Below, piece after piece: positions 55,782 to 63,911 of a stretch of 64,000 bases of DNA. The notes beneath the pieces are model-generated. The model did not search any database and was not told the origin of the DNA. It worked only from the letters and a program-made list of their open reading frames with translations. The stretch is from an uncultured Eubacteriales bacterium. GTDB taxonomy: Bacteria > Bacillota > Clostridia > Oscillospirales > CAG-272. Positions within the stretch are counted from its first letter, which is position 1, and the number at the start of each line of letters is the position of its first letter. A program made the position numbers and the translations under genes. The DNA lies in NCBI GenBank assembly GCA_934434925.1, contig CAKSAC010000001.1:1-64000 (forward strand). The letters run 5' to 3'.

Positions 55782-57221
55782 TTACAGGGGATTGACATTG
55801 TGCAGACGGGAGCGGACGGAACTTTTCGCCGCCAGCATCTGCAAAGCCGAGCAGATACATACGCGCAACTCGTTGACACTGACAATGTCGTCGATCTCGC
55901 CGAGGGAAGCCGCGGCTACCGGAGAGGCAAGAGAAGCGCGCCATTCGTTCATCAGGTCCTCGCGCGATTTATCGGGCGTGATCAGATTGTTCCATGCAAA
56001 GGCCACAGAGACTTCGGTGGAAAGAGCGCCGATTTCGCTTTCGTCAAGCGCATAGGCAATATCCGCGCCGAGGGCTTTGGAGCCGAGCAGGGAGAAGGCG
56101 GCGCCGATTGCGTGACCGAGGATTACGGTAACCTTCGGATTGACCGATTTCGCATAGGCCATGGCGAGCCGGGCAAGATCGGCGGAGAAGGGCGCGTTTT
56201 CGGATTCATCACAGACGGTAAGCCCCATGGAGTCAACCAAGGTGACGAGCGGAATCGAGAAAGCGTCGCAGAATTCGACAAAGCGGGCGGCCTTGCGCGC
56301 CGCGTCGGCAGTCAGCCGGCCTTCTTCAATGGCGTAAGAGGTTCCGAGAAAGCCGCATTTGACGCCGCCGACGGTTGAAAAAGCAGTCGTCAGTACCGGT
56401 GCGAATTCATGGGAGACTTCCAGGAAAATCCCGTTGTCGGCCACGGCGGAGATCGCCGCGTTGACATCTCCCGCAAAATCACGGTTGCCGAGCATCCGGT
56501 TCAGGTTGTCGGCCGTACCTTCCATATGTACGCCTTCTCCCGCGCAATCGGGCAGATAGGAGAGAAGATTGCGGGCATATACGATCGCTGTCTGGCGATC
56601 TTCTGCCGCATAGGCGGTGATAGGCGCTTGCGAGTCACGGCTGCCGGCAAATTCGGGCGAAGTAACGTACAGATTGGCGTTTCTCGCTTTTACGGTGAAG
56701 TCAAACATGGCGGCGACGGATGCCATCGTTCCGATACAGTTGCCGGTGATAACGGCGATCTGCGGAACGGTACCCGACGCGGCGGAAACCGCTTTCATAA
56801 TCCGGCTGTAAGCCGCGAGTGCGGCGGCTCCCTCAAAAATATCGGCTCCGGCACAATCAAACATCCCGACAACGGGCGCGCCGTTTTTCAGAGCCATATC
56901 GTAAAGCATGCAGATTTTTTTGGCGTGGTTTGCATCCATTGCGCCCCTCATGCGCGCTCCGTCCTGGGCAAAGGCATACACAAGACGGCCGTCCACGGAA
57001 CCGTAGCCGCAAAGCACCCCTTCCAGTTCGTCGTGTTCCGCTTCCGCATATTCGCAAAAGTTCCTCTTTGTGAAAGCGCCCAGCTCCACGAAGGTGTCCT
57101 TATCGAAAAGCGTGCCGAGATTGTTTCTGGCCTCCGACTGAGACAGATCGGAAAGCGACGCTTTCAGCTCCTCCGCCGTCGGTAAAACAAAAGCGGTTTT
57201 CAGATTTTTGTACTTGTCCAA
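55782..57221 (-). CDS. Carboxyl transferase (MmdA/acetyl-CoA carboxylase-like), start uncertain
   Basis: This ~479-residue crotonase-fold carboxyltransferase has the two-domain form: ELEGVLCGYGSVDGRLVYAF and GVKCGFLGTSYAIEEGRL mark the two halves. The acyl-CoA oxyanion segments are unusual: GTMASVAAMFDF and IGAAFSLLGSKALGADIAYA in place of the GGA-rich consensus. It resembles the clostridial MmdA-type group; substrate not proven. TTG 57221 is the first likely start inside the transcribed region. A better ribosome binding site (AGGAG) points to an out-of-frame ATG at 57241 (see finding). It leads the pump cluster and shares biotin carrier and beta subunit with oadA. Confidence 0.75.
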   Translation of the reverse strand: MDKYKNLKTAFVLPTAEELKASLSDLSQSEARNNLGTLFDKDTFVELGAFTKRNFCEYAEAEHDELEGVLCGYGSVDGRLVYAFAQDGARMRGAMDANHAKKICMLYDMALKNGAPVVGMFDCAGADIFEGAAALAAYSRIMKAVSAASGTVPQIAVITGNCIGTMASVAAMFDFTVKARNANLYVTSPEFAGSRDSQAPITAYAAEDRQTAIVYARNLLSYLPDCAGEGVHMEGTADNLNRMLGNRDFAGDVNAAISAVADNGIFLEVSHEFAPVLTTAFSTVGGVKCGFLGTSYAIEEGRLTADAARKAARFVEFCDAFSIPLVTLVDSMGLTVCDESENAPFSADLARLAMAYAKSVNPKVTVILGHAIGAAFSLLGSKALGADIAYALDESEIGALSTEVSVAFAWNNLITPDKSREDLMNEWRASLASPVAAASLGEIDDIVSVNELRVCICSALQMLAAKSSVRSRLHNVNPL

Positions 57222-57231
57222 GATACTGTAC

Positions 57232-57250
57232 GATTTGCCATAGGCAAATC
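57232..57250 (-). promoter_or_regulatory. Hairpin covering an out-of-frame ATG in front of the carboxyltransferase
   Basis: GATTTGCC and GGCAAATC pair around the TAT/ATA triplet, a perfect 8-bp stem. The ATG at 57241 lies in the loop and opens a 13-codon ORF (MANRTVSWTSTKI) with a good ribosome binding site, overlapping the carboxyltransferase start region. Confidence 0.5.
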
Positions 57251-57306
57251 TTCTCCTTCCGTAAATTTTTCGGACTTCCGGGAAAGTCCAAATTCCACCG
57301 CATATC

Positions 57307-57335
57307 ACTATATCACAGAAAATCGGCTCTGTCAA
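57307..57335 (-). promoter_or_regulatory. Promoter of the decarboxylase cluster
   Basis: On the minus strand TTGACA (57330-57335) and TATAGT (57307-57312) are 17 nt apart. Transcription would begin near 57300, which excludes longer upstream readings of the carboxyltransferase. Confidence 0.7.
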
Positions 57336-57410
57336 GAATTTACTGTTTATATTTAAGAAATTTATAGGTTTCCCGCGCGTGAGCCGACAAAGACGCTCCG
57401 GAAAGAGAAA

Positions 57411-57435
57411 TAAAAAGAACGCCGGAGCGGCGTTC
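57411..57435 (-). terminator. Terminator overlapping the stop of the XRE regulator
   Basis: On the minus strand GAACGCCG-CTC-CGGCGTTC is followed by TTTTTA. Its 5' arm includes bases of the stop codon. Confidence 0.8.
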
Positions 57436-58279
57436 AGGATTGAAAGGCCGAAAGCAACGTAATGCGCTTGGAGGCGTAACGGTAGGCCGCTTCAAAGTTC
57501 CCGGCTTCCCGATGGCAGGTTTCGAGATCGGAATACAGGCGGAAAAGAAGGTAGGCCGATGCTTCCGGCGCGGTCTTTTCTTCCTCCACGGCCAGAAGGA
57601 GCGGGAGAGCTTCCGTATATTTCCGGTTCCGGATCAGCGTACGCGCCTTGACATGCTGTCCGAGTAAACGGTTGCGATAGGGATAATCGGGATCATCGGT
57701 AAGATACGCATAGGTTTCTTTTCCCGTAGCGTCAGCCGCTGCAAGCAGGTATTTTTCTTCCGGAAAATCGCGGCGCGGCGCGTTGACGTTCTCACAAATG
57801 GCGATATACAACATGGCCTGCGCAGTGATCGCCCCGGTCGGATATACGGTCTTTCCGGCGTAGTTGGTCGCCTCGTTGCAGTAAACGAGCGCGGTCTCCA
57901 TGTTCCCGCAGTGGAAGGCCTGCTTCCCGCACTCCAAAGCCGAGGACGCTAAGATCAGGGCCAATTCATCATCGGGTTCCCCCGGCAGGGATTCACAAAG
58001 GCGAAAACATTCATTGAACTTTTTTTCCCGATACAAGCTGCTGATTTGCGGCATGGCTTCGCGTTTTTGGTATGCGGAGCTGTCTTCCTCGTCGTCGATC
58101 AAATAAGAAAGCGGAACCGATAGCTCATGCGCCAGATAGCGCAAAGTGGGCAGAGACGGATTGGCGGTGTTACGTTCAATGGCACAGAGCATATTGGGCG
58201 TTATCCGGTCTCCCGCCAGGGTGGCCTGCGTCATTTTTTGCTCACGCCGGAGCATTTTGATTTTTTCGCCGAGTTTCAT
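57434..58279 (-). CDS. XRE-family transcriptional regulator with TPR-like C-terminal domain
   Basis: This 281-residue protein has an N-terminal HTH_3 domain (MKLGEKIKMLRREQKMTQAT, then LAGDRITPNMLCAIERNTAN) and a helical C-terminal half with repeated Leu/Tyr/Ala patterns (YREKKFNECFRLCESLPGEP, ETALVYCNEATNYAGKTVYP) that look like TPR repeats. The plan matches Rgg/PlcR-type regulators that bind peptides, but no adjacent peptide gene is obvious. It lies between the decarboxylase cluster and yunB, on the same strand as both. It has its own promoter; target genes are unknown. Confidence 0.8.
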   Translation of the reverse strand: MKLGEKIKMLRREQKMTQATLAGDRITPNMLCAIERNTANPSLPTLRYLAHELSVPLSYLIDDEEDSSAYQKREAMPQISSLYREKKFNECFRLCESLPGEPDDELALILASSALECGKQAFHCGNMETALVYCNEATNYAGKTVYPTGAITAQAMLYIAICENVNAPRRDFPEEKYLLAAADATGKETYAYLTDDPDYPYRNRLLGQHVKARTLIRNRKYTEALPLLLAVEEEKTAPEASAYLLFRLYSDLETCHREAGNFEAAYRYASKRITLLSAFQS

Positions 58280-58309
58280 GGAATCCTCCGGATTTTTAAC
58301 TTTTTCGTT

Positions 58310-58338
58310 ATTGTACCATGCCGGAGCCGGGAAAGCAA
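58310..58338 (-). promoter_or_regulatory. Promoter of the XRE regulator
   Basis: On the minus strand TTGCTT (58333-58338) and TACAAT (58310-58315) are 17 nt apart. Confidence 0.5.
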
Positions 58339-58342
58339 GGTG

Positions 58343-58365
58343 AAAAGTAAAAATAATTTACTTTT
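58343..58365. promoter_or_regulatory. 9-bp inverted repeat upstream of the XRE regulator
   Basis: AAAAGTAAA and TTTACTTTT are separated by 5 nt, just upstream of the regulator's -35 box. It may be an operator for the regulator or a weak A/T-rich terminator for yunB. Confidence 0.4.
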
Positions 58366-58407
58366 TTATAAGCAGGGCCGGGCCGGCAGTACGGACTGGC
58401 CCCCCTG

Positions 58408-59133
58408 TCAGGAAGCGCCGGCACCGAAATCATAAATATCATCGATTTCGGTTTCCGTGATGTCATCGCTCAGACGGTGAATGCGCGTATAGGCTTCCGG
58501 TACTGTACCGACGATGATCGTCTCGGAAATCGGATAATCGTTTCCGAGAGGGAGTTGCACCGGGTGGCTGGGGATCAGCAAAACCGTGCCGATGCTGATA
58601 TGGAAATTGACGCGATGCAGGGTCTGATTGATACCGACCTCCGTGAATTCACTGGTAAAATAGGCATGCAGATCGCGCGAAAGATGAACGGGGATTGAAA
58701 GGGTGTTTTCGCTTTTCCAGAAATTGATTCCGAACAGGGAAGTAACGGGAATACGGACGGTCAGGGAGCTTTCTTTTTCCATGCGGTCGAGAATTCTCAA
58801 AACCAGTAAGGTACGCAATTCGGCAAGAGAAGCCGTATCGGTCTCAAGAGAAGAAACGGTTCCGTCCTCTTTGTAGCGGATCCGGATGGTACGGGAGAGT
58901 AATTCTTTGTATTGCGGGAGCGATTCTTCTATCGTACCTTCAATGGCACGGTTCACGGAAATCCGGAGCTGTTTTTCGCAAAGGCTTTCCAGGATGGATG
59001 CAAACTGGCGGTTGACGAGCAGAAAAATAAGAAGAAAAACGAGTGCTGAAAAAAGTGCGGCGATGACGGGCGAATTTTTTCTCCTTCTTTTCCTTTTGCG
59101 TTCCGAAAGATAAAAATGCCGTGTGCTACTCAA
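58408..59133 (-). CDS. yunB: Sporulation protein YunB
   Basis: This ~241-residue protein has one N-terminal membrane segment (SPVIAALFSALVFLLIFLLV) after a basic run (RKRKRRRK), then a long extracytoplasmic part with TVRIPVTSLFGINFWKSENT and VNFHISIGTVLLIPSHPV. The pattern and its location near cwlD identify the YunB family, mother-cell expressed in Bacillus and required for full sporulation. The start is taken as TTG 59133, with GGGGG 7-11 nt upstream; ATG 59154 and GTG 59163 are alternatives without a good site. Confidence 0.85.
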   Translation of the reverse strand: MSSTRHFYLSERKRKRRRKNSPVIAALFSALVFLLIFLLVNRQFASILESLCEKQLRISVNRAIEGTIEESLPQYKELLSRTIRIRYKEDGTVSSLETDTASLAELRTLLVLRILDRMEKESSLTVRIPVTSLFGINFWKSENTLSIPVHLSRDLHAYFTSEFTEVGINQTLHRVNFHISIGTVLLIPSHPVQLPLGNDYPISETIIVGTVPEAYTRIHRLSDDITETEIDDIYDFGAGAS

Positions 59134-59140
59134 AATATCA

Positions 59141-59168
59141 CCCCCGTACAGCATATGCCGCACGGGGG
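59141..59168 (-). terminator. Hairpin after the recombinase that contains the yunB ribosome binding site
   Basis: CCCCCGT and ACGGGGG form the outer stem, with GCATATGC self-complementary inside. On the minus strand TGATATTTTG follows. The GGGGG arm is also the best ribosome binding site for yunB. Confidence 0.45.
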
Positions 59169-59175
59169 CAAAAGG

Positions 59176-60255
59176 TTATCGGCAGGCAGGCTCGGTCTTC
59201 TCGTCGTTCTGCGGTTCTTTCGGTTCTTTTTGGCTTTCTTCCGACCATGTGACGGCGGCCAACGGGTTTTTGCGCATGGCGTCCTCCATGTCCCGGTCGG
59301 AAAGGTGGGTATAGATTTGCGTGGTATTGAGTTGCGCATGGCCGAGAATGTCTTTCAGCACACGCACATCCACCTGCCCGGTCTGATACATCAGGGTGGC
59401 CGCGGTGTGCCGCAGTTTATGCACCGACATGCCTTTTTGCGCAAGCCCGGCCTTTTCAAGATATTTATAAACGATATGCTGTACCGATTTGTTTGAGATG
59501 CGGTTTCCCTGACCGCTGATGAAGAGCGCGTTTGCGTCGGCTTCTTTCGGATGTTCCTGTATCCGGATTTCCAAATAACCGGCGAGGGCATCCCGGCAGG
59601 CATCATTCAAATAAATGATACGTTCCTTACTGCCTTTTCCGAAAACGCGCAAAGAACGGAGAGAACGGTCAATATCCGTCAGGCTGATCCCGACCAATTC
59701 GGAAAGGCGCATCCCGCAGTTCAGGAAAAGCGTCACAATTGCAAAGTCTCGTTTACGAAAACGCGAGTTTTCATCCTGTGCAATGCTGGCAAGTAACGCC
59801 ATACTTTCCTCTGCCGACAGATATTTTGGCAGGGGCTGATCCTGTTTCGGGGATTTAATATTTTTGGTCGGATCAAAGTTCTCATAGCGGCTGTCCAAGG
59901 TGGAAACATAGCGGAAGAAAGATTTCAGTGCGGAAAGTTTCCGTGCGCGGCTGCGTTTTTCGTTTTCGCGGTCTGTGGCGGCATAGGACAAAAAATCAAT
60001 GATATCTTCGCGTGTCAGACAGAGCACATACGCGAGGTCAACGGTGGAAATGTCGGTTTTCCGGAACGCGTCTCCATGCAGCGGAAGATCCTTTTCACTT
60101 GCGATAAGATAACGGAAAAAAGTACGCAGGTCCAGCAGATATTCGAGCGCCGTTTTTTCGGAGCAACCCTCGATGGCAATTTTGTGGCGGATGAAGTTCT
60201 GCACAACGGCGGGAACGGTTTTGAATTCTTCGGAGCGGAGCAGTTTGCCTTGCAT
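59176..60255 (-). CDS. XerC-like tyrosine recombinase
   Basis: This 359-residue protein has the core-binding domain (about 20-130) and catalytic domain with the expected residues: Arg in NCGMRLSELVG (about 183), Lys in GKGSKERII (about 207), HKLRH (about 275-279), the second His of GHAQLNTTQIYTH and Tyr in QIYTH. It follows the usual Xer architecture, but is a bit longer and has an acidic C-terminal tail (EESQKEPKEPQNDEKTEP). It might be the chromosomal dimer-resolving recombinase or an accessory one; a clear dif site is not seen. Start ATG 60255 has AAGGAG upstream; longer readings are unlikely. Confidence 0.85.
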   Translation of the reverse strand: MQGKLLRSEEFKTVPAVVQNFIRHKIAIEGCSEKTALEYLLDLRTFFRYLIASEKDLPLHGDAFRKTDISTVDLAYVLCLTREDIIDFLSYAATDRENEKRSRARKLSALKSFFRYVSTLDSRYENFDPTKNIKSPKQDQPLPKYLSAEESMALLASIAQDENSRFRKRDFAIVTLFLNCGMRLSELVGISLTDIDRSLRSLRVFGKGSKERIIYLNDACRDALAGYLEIRIQEHPKEADANALFISGQGNRISNKSVQHIVYKYLEKAGLAQKGMSVHKLRHTAATLMYQTGQVDVRVLKDILGHAQLNTTQIYTHLSDRDMEDAMRKNPLAAVTWSEESQKEPKEPQNDEKTEPACR

Positions 60256-60345
60256 AAGTTCTCCTTGTAAATGGTATTTCTCAAAGAAATTATACAAAAC
60301 CGGCAGATTGAGAAGTGTACAATTTGTAAACATTTCGACTTCGTC

Positions 60346-60374
60346 TTGCAATCCTTCCGAAAAGGCGATATCAT
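60346..60374 (+). promoter_or_regulatory. Promoter of the membrane protein gene
   Basis: TTGCAA (60346-60351) and TATCAT (60369-60374) are 17 nt apart. A TATAAT (minus strand, 60289-60294) without a good -35 lies nearby and may serve the recombinase gene. Confidence 0.5.
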
Positions 60375-60402
60375 AAATGATGAAGTAAAAAGGAGACAGC
60401 AA

Positions 60403-60966
60403 ATGGGATTTATTAAAAAGAACTCATACCATATCACCCGCCTTGTCATCAATCAGGTCGGGATCATTGTTTTTTCGCTTGTCATCAACATGACCGTGAC
60501 CGTCATGCCGAAAAATCTGCAGGAAAGCATGTCGATCGTCGCGTCGGCTTTTGCCTCGGTGTTTTACCTTTTCCTTGTGTTTTATGCCATGCGGGAAGCC
60601 GGAAACCGGGATAGCGTGAAAATTAACGACGGCCGGATGAAGCATGACGCAATCTTCGGATTGAAGGTGGGGCTTCTTGCCGCGGTCGTGAATTATTTCT
60701 TTTCGTTCCTCATGCTTATCGGACTGATTTTTACCGGAACGGCTTTTGGCGAAACGTTGTTTGAGACGGCGCTCACGGTGACGAATTTTATTTTACAACC
60801 GATGTACAGCGGGATGATTTATGCGGTGCTTCGTGCGCTACCGCAAACGCTGATACGCGCCGGGGCGGTCGTTTGCTATTTGATCACGCCTGCGCTGGCC
60901 GCAGTTTCCGCGTGCATCGGCTACAATTACGGTTGCCGGCATCCGCAAGTCGAAAAAAAACGCTGA
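60403..60966 (+). CDS. Membrane protein of unknown function
   Basis: This 187-residue protein has about four membrane segments (near 15-33, 45-62, 82-105 and 155-180) and a conserved-looking AMREAGNRDSVKINDGRMKH loop. I do not recognise the family. AAAAAGGAG precedes ATG 60403. It is divergent from the recombinase and upstream of cwlD by 61 bases. Confidence 0.75.
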   Translation: MGFIKKNSYHITRLVINQVGIIVFSLVINMTVTVMPKNLQESMSIVASAFASVFYLFLVFYAMREAGNRDSVKINDGRMKHDAIFGLKVGLLAAVVNYFFSFLMLIGLIFTGTAFGETLFETALTVTNFILQPMYSGMIYAVLRALPQTLIRAGAVVCYLITPALAAVSACIGYNYGCRHPQVEKKR

Positions 60967-61027
60967 ACCGGACTTCTCAATCGGTTTATTCCTTCATATA
61001 TTGTAGCAAACTGTATGGGGGGATTTT

Positions 61028-61786
61028 ATGATGAGAAGATCTGAGAACGAGAAAAGACGCCCGTTCTGTCAGACGGCCGGCGTCTTTTTTCTCTTGCTTT
61101 TATTTCTGGCGGCCGGATTCCTTGCCGCATATCTTTCGGGAACACGTGCGGGAACCGCGTCGGTTTCTCCGGCGGCGGTCGGTTACCCGACCGTCATCAT
61201 TGACGCAGGGCACGGCGGGGAAGACGGCGGGGCGGTCGGCGTGAACCGCGTGCTGGAGAAAGACCTGAACCTCACAGTCGCCCTGCAACTTTCCGACCTT
61301 TTGCGTGTGGCGGGCGTTCCGGTCATCTTAACGCGGACGGAAGACCGGATGCTGTACGGGGAAGAGGGGAACCGGAAAGGCCGGAAGAAGGAATTTGATC
61401 TGAAAAACCGGCTTCGCGTTGCCAAGGAACATCCCGATGCCATCTTCGTCAGCATTCATATGAACAACTTTCCGGAGGCGAAATATCATGGCTTACAGGT
61501 CTATTACGCCGGTCGGACAGAAGGAAGCCGGGCGCTGGCCGAAGCCATTCAGCGCGCGGTCGTTTCCTCTTTGCAACCGGAAAATAAGCGCGAAGTGCAG
61601 GAAGCGACTTCCGCAATCTATCTTTTGGACGGAGCTGTCGGGAGAGCGGTACTGGTCGAATGCGGCTTTCTTTCAAACCCGGAAGAATGCGCCCGCCTTT
61701 GCGAAAAAGATTATCAGAAGCGATTGTGCTTTTCCTTATTTTGTGGTATCATGGAATATATCAATCAAACAGGGGGTTGGGGATGA
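61028..61786 (+). CDS. cwlD: N-acetylmuramoyl-L-alanine amidase CwlD (spore cortex)
   Basis: This 252-residue protein has an N-terminal membrane anchor (about 17-37) and an Amidase_3 domain: zinc ligands in IIDAGHGGEDGG (H62), E77, IHMN (H144), and catalytic E211 in LVECGFLSN. The membrane anchor plus single catalytic domain is CwlD-like, the enzyme that trims stem peptides to allow muramic-delta-lactam formation in cortex. Its TGA overlaps the radA start. No sigma-G or sigma-E promoter was confidently found in the 61-bp gap upstream. Confidence 0.88.
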   Translation: MMRRSENEKRRPFCQTAGVFFLLLLFLAAGFLAAYLSGTRAGTASVSPAAVGYPTVIIDAGHGGEDGGAVGVNRVLEKDLNLTVALQLSDLLRVAGVPVILTRTEDRMLYGEEGNRKGRKKEFDLKNRLRVAKEHPDAIFVSIHMNNFPEAKYHGLQVYYAGRTEGSRALAEAIQRAVVSSLQPENKREVQEATSAIYLLDGAVGRAVLVECGFLSNPEECARLCEKDYQKRLCFSLFCGIMEYINQTGGWG

Positions 61787-63147
61787 AAGCGCCAAAACCG
61801 GTCTTTACTTGCCGCGAGTGCGGTTGCTGTGTGTCAAACTGGGTAGGACGTTGTCCGGAATGCGGGATGTGGAATACCATGGAAGAGGAAATGCCCGCCC
61901 CGCCCCCCGGCACGCCCGCATCCGGGGGCAGGGTTGCCGTTCCGCATAAACTTTCCGAACTGGAAATCCCGTCTTATATGCGGACCCCGAGCGGAACCGG
62001 TGAACTTGACCGCGTCCTCGGGGGCGGGATTGTGTCCGGTTCAGTCATTCTGCTGTGCGGCGAACCGGGAGTCGGAAAATCCACGCTGCTTTTGCAGATT
62101 TGTAACAGCCTGTGTCGGGATAAGCGGGTGCTGTATGTCTCGGGCGAAGAGTCGCGCGGGCAGATCAAACTCCGTGCAGAGCGGCTCGGCGTCGGGGAAG
62201 GGGAACTCTATCTCGTCAGCGAGACAGACCTGGACGCGATTCTTGCGGCTACCCAGAAGTTGCGCCCCGACATCCTGATTGTTGATTCCATCCAAACGAT
62301 ATACAGCGCCCGTTCCCGCTCGATGGCGGGGAGTATCGCACAGGTCCGGGAATGCGCCGCCGCTTTTATTGGTCTTGCAAAATCCGACGGGCCGGCCGTT
62401 TTTCTCGTTGGCCATGTCAATAAAGAGGGCGGCATCTCCGGGCCGAAGGTCCTTGAACACATGGTGGATTCCGTGCTGTATTTTGAGGGGGACAAGCAAC
62501 AGACATACAGGATTATCCGCGCCATGAAAAACCGTTACGGTTCTACCAACGAGATCGGGGTCTTCGATATGACGGAAGGCGGTCTTCGCGAAGTTCCGAA
62601 CCCGTCCGAAGTATTGCTGCATGACCGCACATCGGCCGCCGGCACCTGTATCGGGTGTGCCATGGAAGGCACAAGACCTCTGATTACCGAGATACAGGCG
62701 CTTGTGTGTCCAACCGTCTTCCCGGCTCCGCGCCGGACATCGGACGGGTTTGATTATAACCGGATGTGCCTGCTTCTTGCGGTACTGGAAAGACGGTTAA
62801 GCCTGCGTTTTTCCGTCCATGATGTGTATTTGAATATTGCCGGTGGAATCCGCCTTTCCGAGCCGGCGGCCGACCTGGCAGTGGCCTGCTCACTGATCTC
62901 GGGTATTCTGAATCGTGCTTTCCCCTCGGAACTCATCGCCTTTGGGGAAATCGGTCTGGCCGGAGAAATCCGCCCCGTGACGCATGCAGAAGCGCGTGTG
63001 AATGAAGCCGTTCGCCTCGGGTTTAGGCAGATTCTTCTCCCCTCCCGTTCGGTGAATGAACGCGTCCGGGTGCCGGAAGGGGTTTCTTTGATCGGAATTT
63101 CTCATGTTGCGGGGGTTTTGCCGCATCTTTTGAAAAAAGAGTCCTAA
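61783..63147 (+). CDS. radA: DNA repair protein RadA/Sms
   Basis: This 454-residue protein has a zinc finger (CRECGCCVSNWVGRCPECG, 10-28), Walker A GEPGVGKST (about 93-101), the RadA motif KNRYGSTNEIGVF (about 249-261) and a C-terminal Lon-like domain (AGGIRLSEPAADLAVA). It drives branch migration of recombination intermediates. Start ATG 61783 overlaps cwlD's stop. Confidence 0.95.
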   Translation: MKAPKPVFTCRECGCCVSNWVGRCPECGMWNTMEEEMPAPPPGTPASGGRVAVPHKLSELEIPSYMRTPSGTGELDRVLGGGIVSGSVILLCGEPGVGKSTLLLQICNSLCRDKRVLYVSGEESRGQIKLRAERLGVGEGELYLVSETDLDAILAATQKLRPDILIVDSIQTIYSARSRSMAGSIAQVRECAAAFIGLAKSDGPAVFLVGHVNKEGGISGPKVLEHMVDSVLYFEGDKQQTYRIIRAMKNRYGSTNEIGVFDMTEGGLREVPNPSEVLLHDRTSAAGTCIGCAMEGTRPLITEIQALVCPTVFPAPRRTSDGFDYNRMCLLLAVLERRLSLRFSVHDVYLNIAGGIRLSEPAADLAVACSLISGILNRAFPSELIAFGEIGLAGEIRPVTHAEARVNEAVRLGFRQILLPSRSVNERVRVPEGVSLIGISHVAGVLPHLLKKES

Positions 63148-63200
63148 AAAGACCTGCTGCGGCATACATATCTTGTAAGGGATATTTTCTCGGAGGGGAT

Positions 63201-63911
63201 ATGGTATTTTTATCGGTCTTTTCGCTGGTCTTTCTGGCGGAATTAGGTGACAAAACACAATTACTCATGGTCAGTCTCGCTTCCCGGTACGGGCTATGGC
63301 GCATCCTCGGCGGCGTACTGCCGGCCATCGTTCTCCTGTCTTTGTTGGGGACCGGCGTCGGCGGCCTGCTTTCCGCTGTTTTGTCTGCCGGCATCATACG
63401 CTTTTTCAGCGCGCTGGCTTTTCTGATTTTTGCCCTGCTGTGTTTGCGGCGTGAAGAGGAAAAGACGGAAAAAAGGAGCCGCGGTTCGGTGTTTTTCATA
63501 TTTTTCACTTTTTTTCTCGCAGAGCTGGGAGATAAAACACAGTTCTCCGTCATTGCGTCTTCCGCTTCCGCGCTTCCCGGGGAACGGTGGCAGGTGGCGC
63601 TTGGCGGGATGGCCGGCCTTGTTCTCGCGGATGCCGTCGGGATATTTATCGGTCGTCTGCTAAAAAAACGAGTGAATGATCGCATTTTTTCGGCACTTTC
63701 TTATGCGGTCTTCACGCTTTTCGGCTTTTTCGGACTTTACCGGGCGCTCCCCGCCGTGTGCGGAGGATCCTTTTTCCTTTGGCTTACGGGCGCGGCGTTC
63801 CTTTTTGCGCTTCTCAGCGCAGGAATCTATCGAAATAACAGGAGACGGAAAAACAATGAAAAAACCGACCGAACCGGAGCGCAATCCCTTCCCGTACACC
63901 GATTCCAATAA
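63201..63911 (+). CDS. GDT1/TMEM165 (UPF0016) family cation transporter
   Basis: This 236-residue membrane protein has two copies of the E-x-G-D-(K/R)-(T/S) motif: LVFLAELGDKTQL (about 9-21) and TFFLAELGDKTQF (about 102-114), each starting a three-segment hydrophobic bundle. The family exports Mn2+ or Ca2+. Only 53 bases separate it from radA, so no large riboswitch fits there. The end overlaps the next gene by 56 bases; a shorter C-terminus is possible. Confidence 0.9.
   Translation: MVFLSVFSLVFLAELGDKTQLLMVSLASRYGLWRILGGVLPAIVLLSLLGTGVGGLLSAVLSAGIIRFFSALAFLIFALLCLRREEEKTEKRSRGSVFFIFFTFFLAELGDKTQFSVIASSASALPGERWQVALGGMAGLVLADAVGIFIGRLLKKRVNDRIFSALSYAVFTLFGFFGLYRALPAVCGGSFFLWLTGAAFLFALLSAGIYRNNRRRKNNEKTDRTGAQSLPVHRFQ

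Noticed and set aside
63148..63200. yybP-ykoY manganese riboswitch before the GDT1-family gene
   Set aside because: Only 53 bases are available, too short for the known aptamer, and no matching motif is seen.
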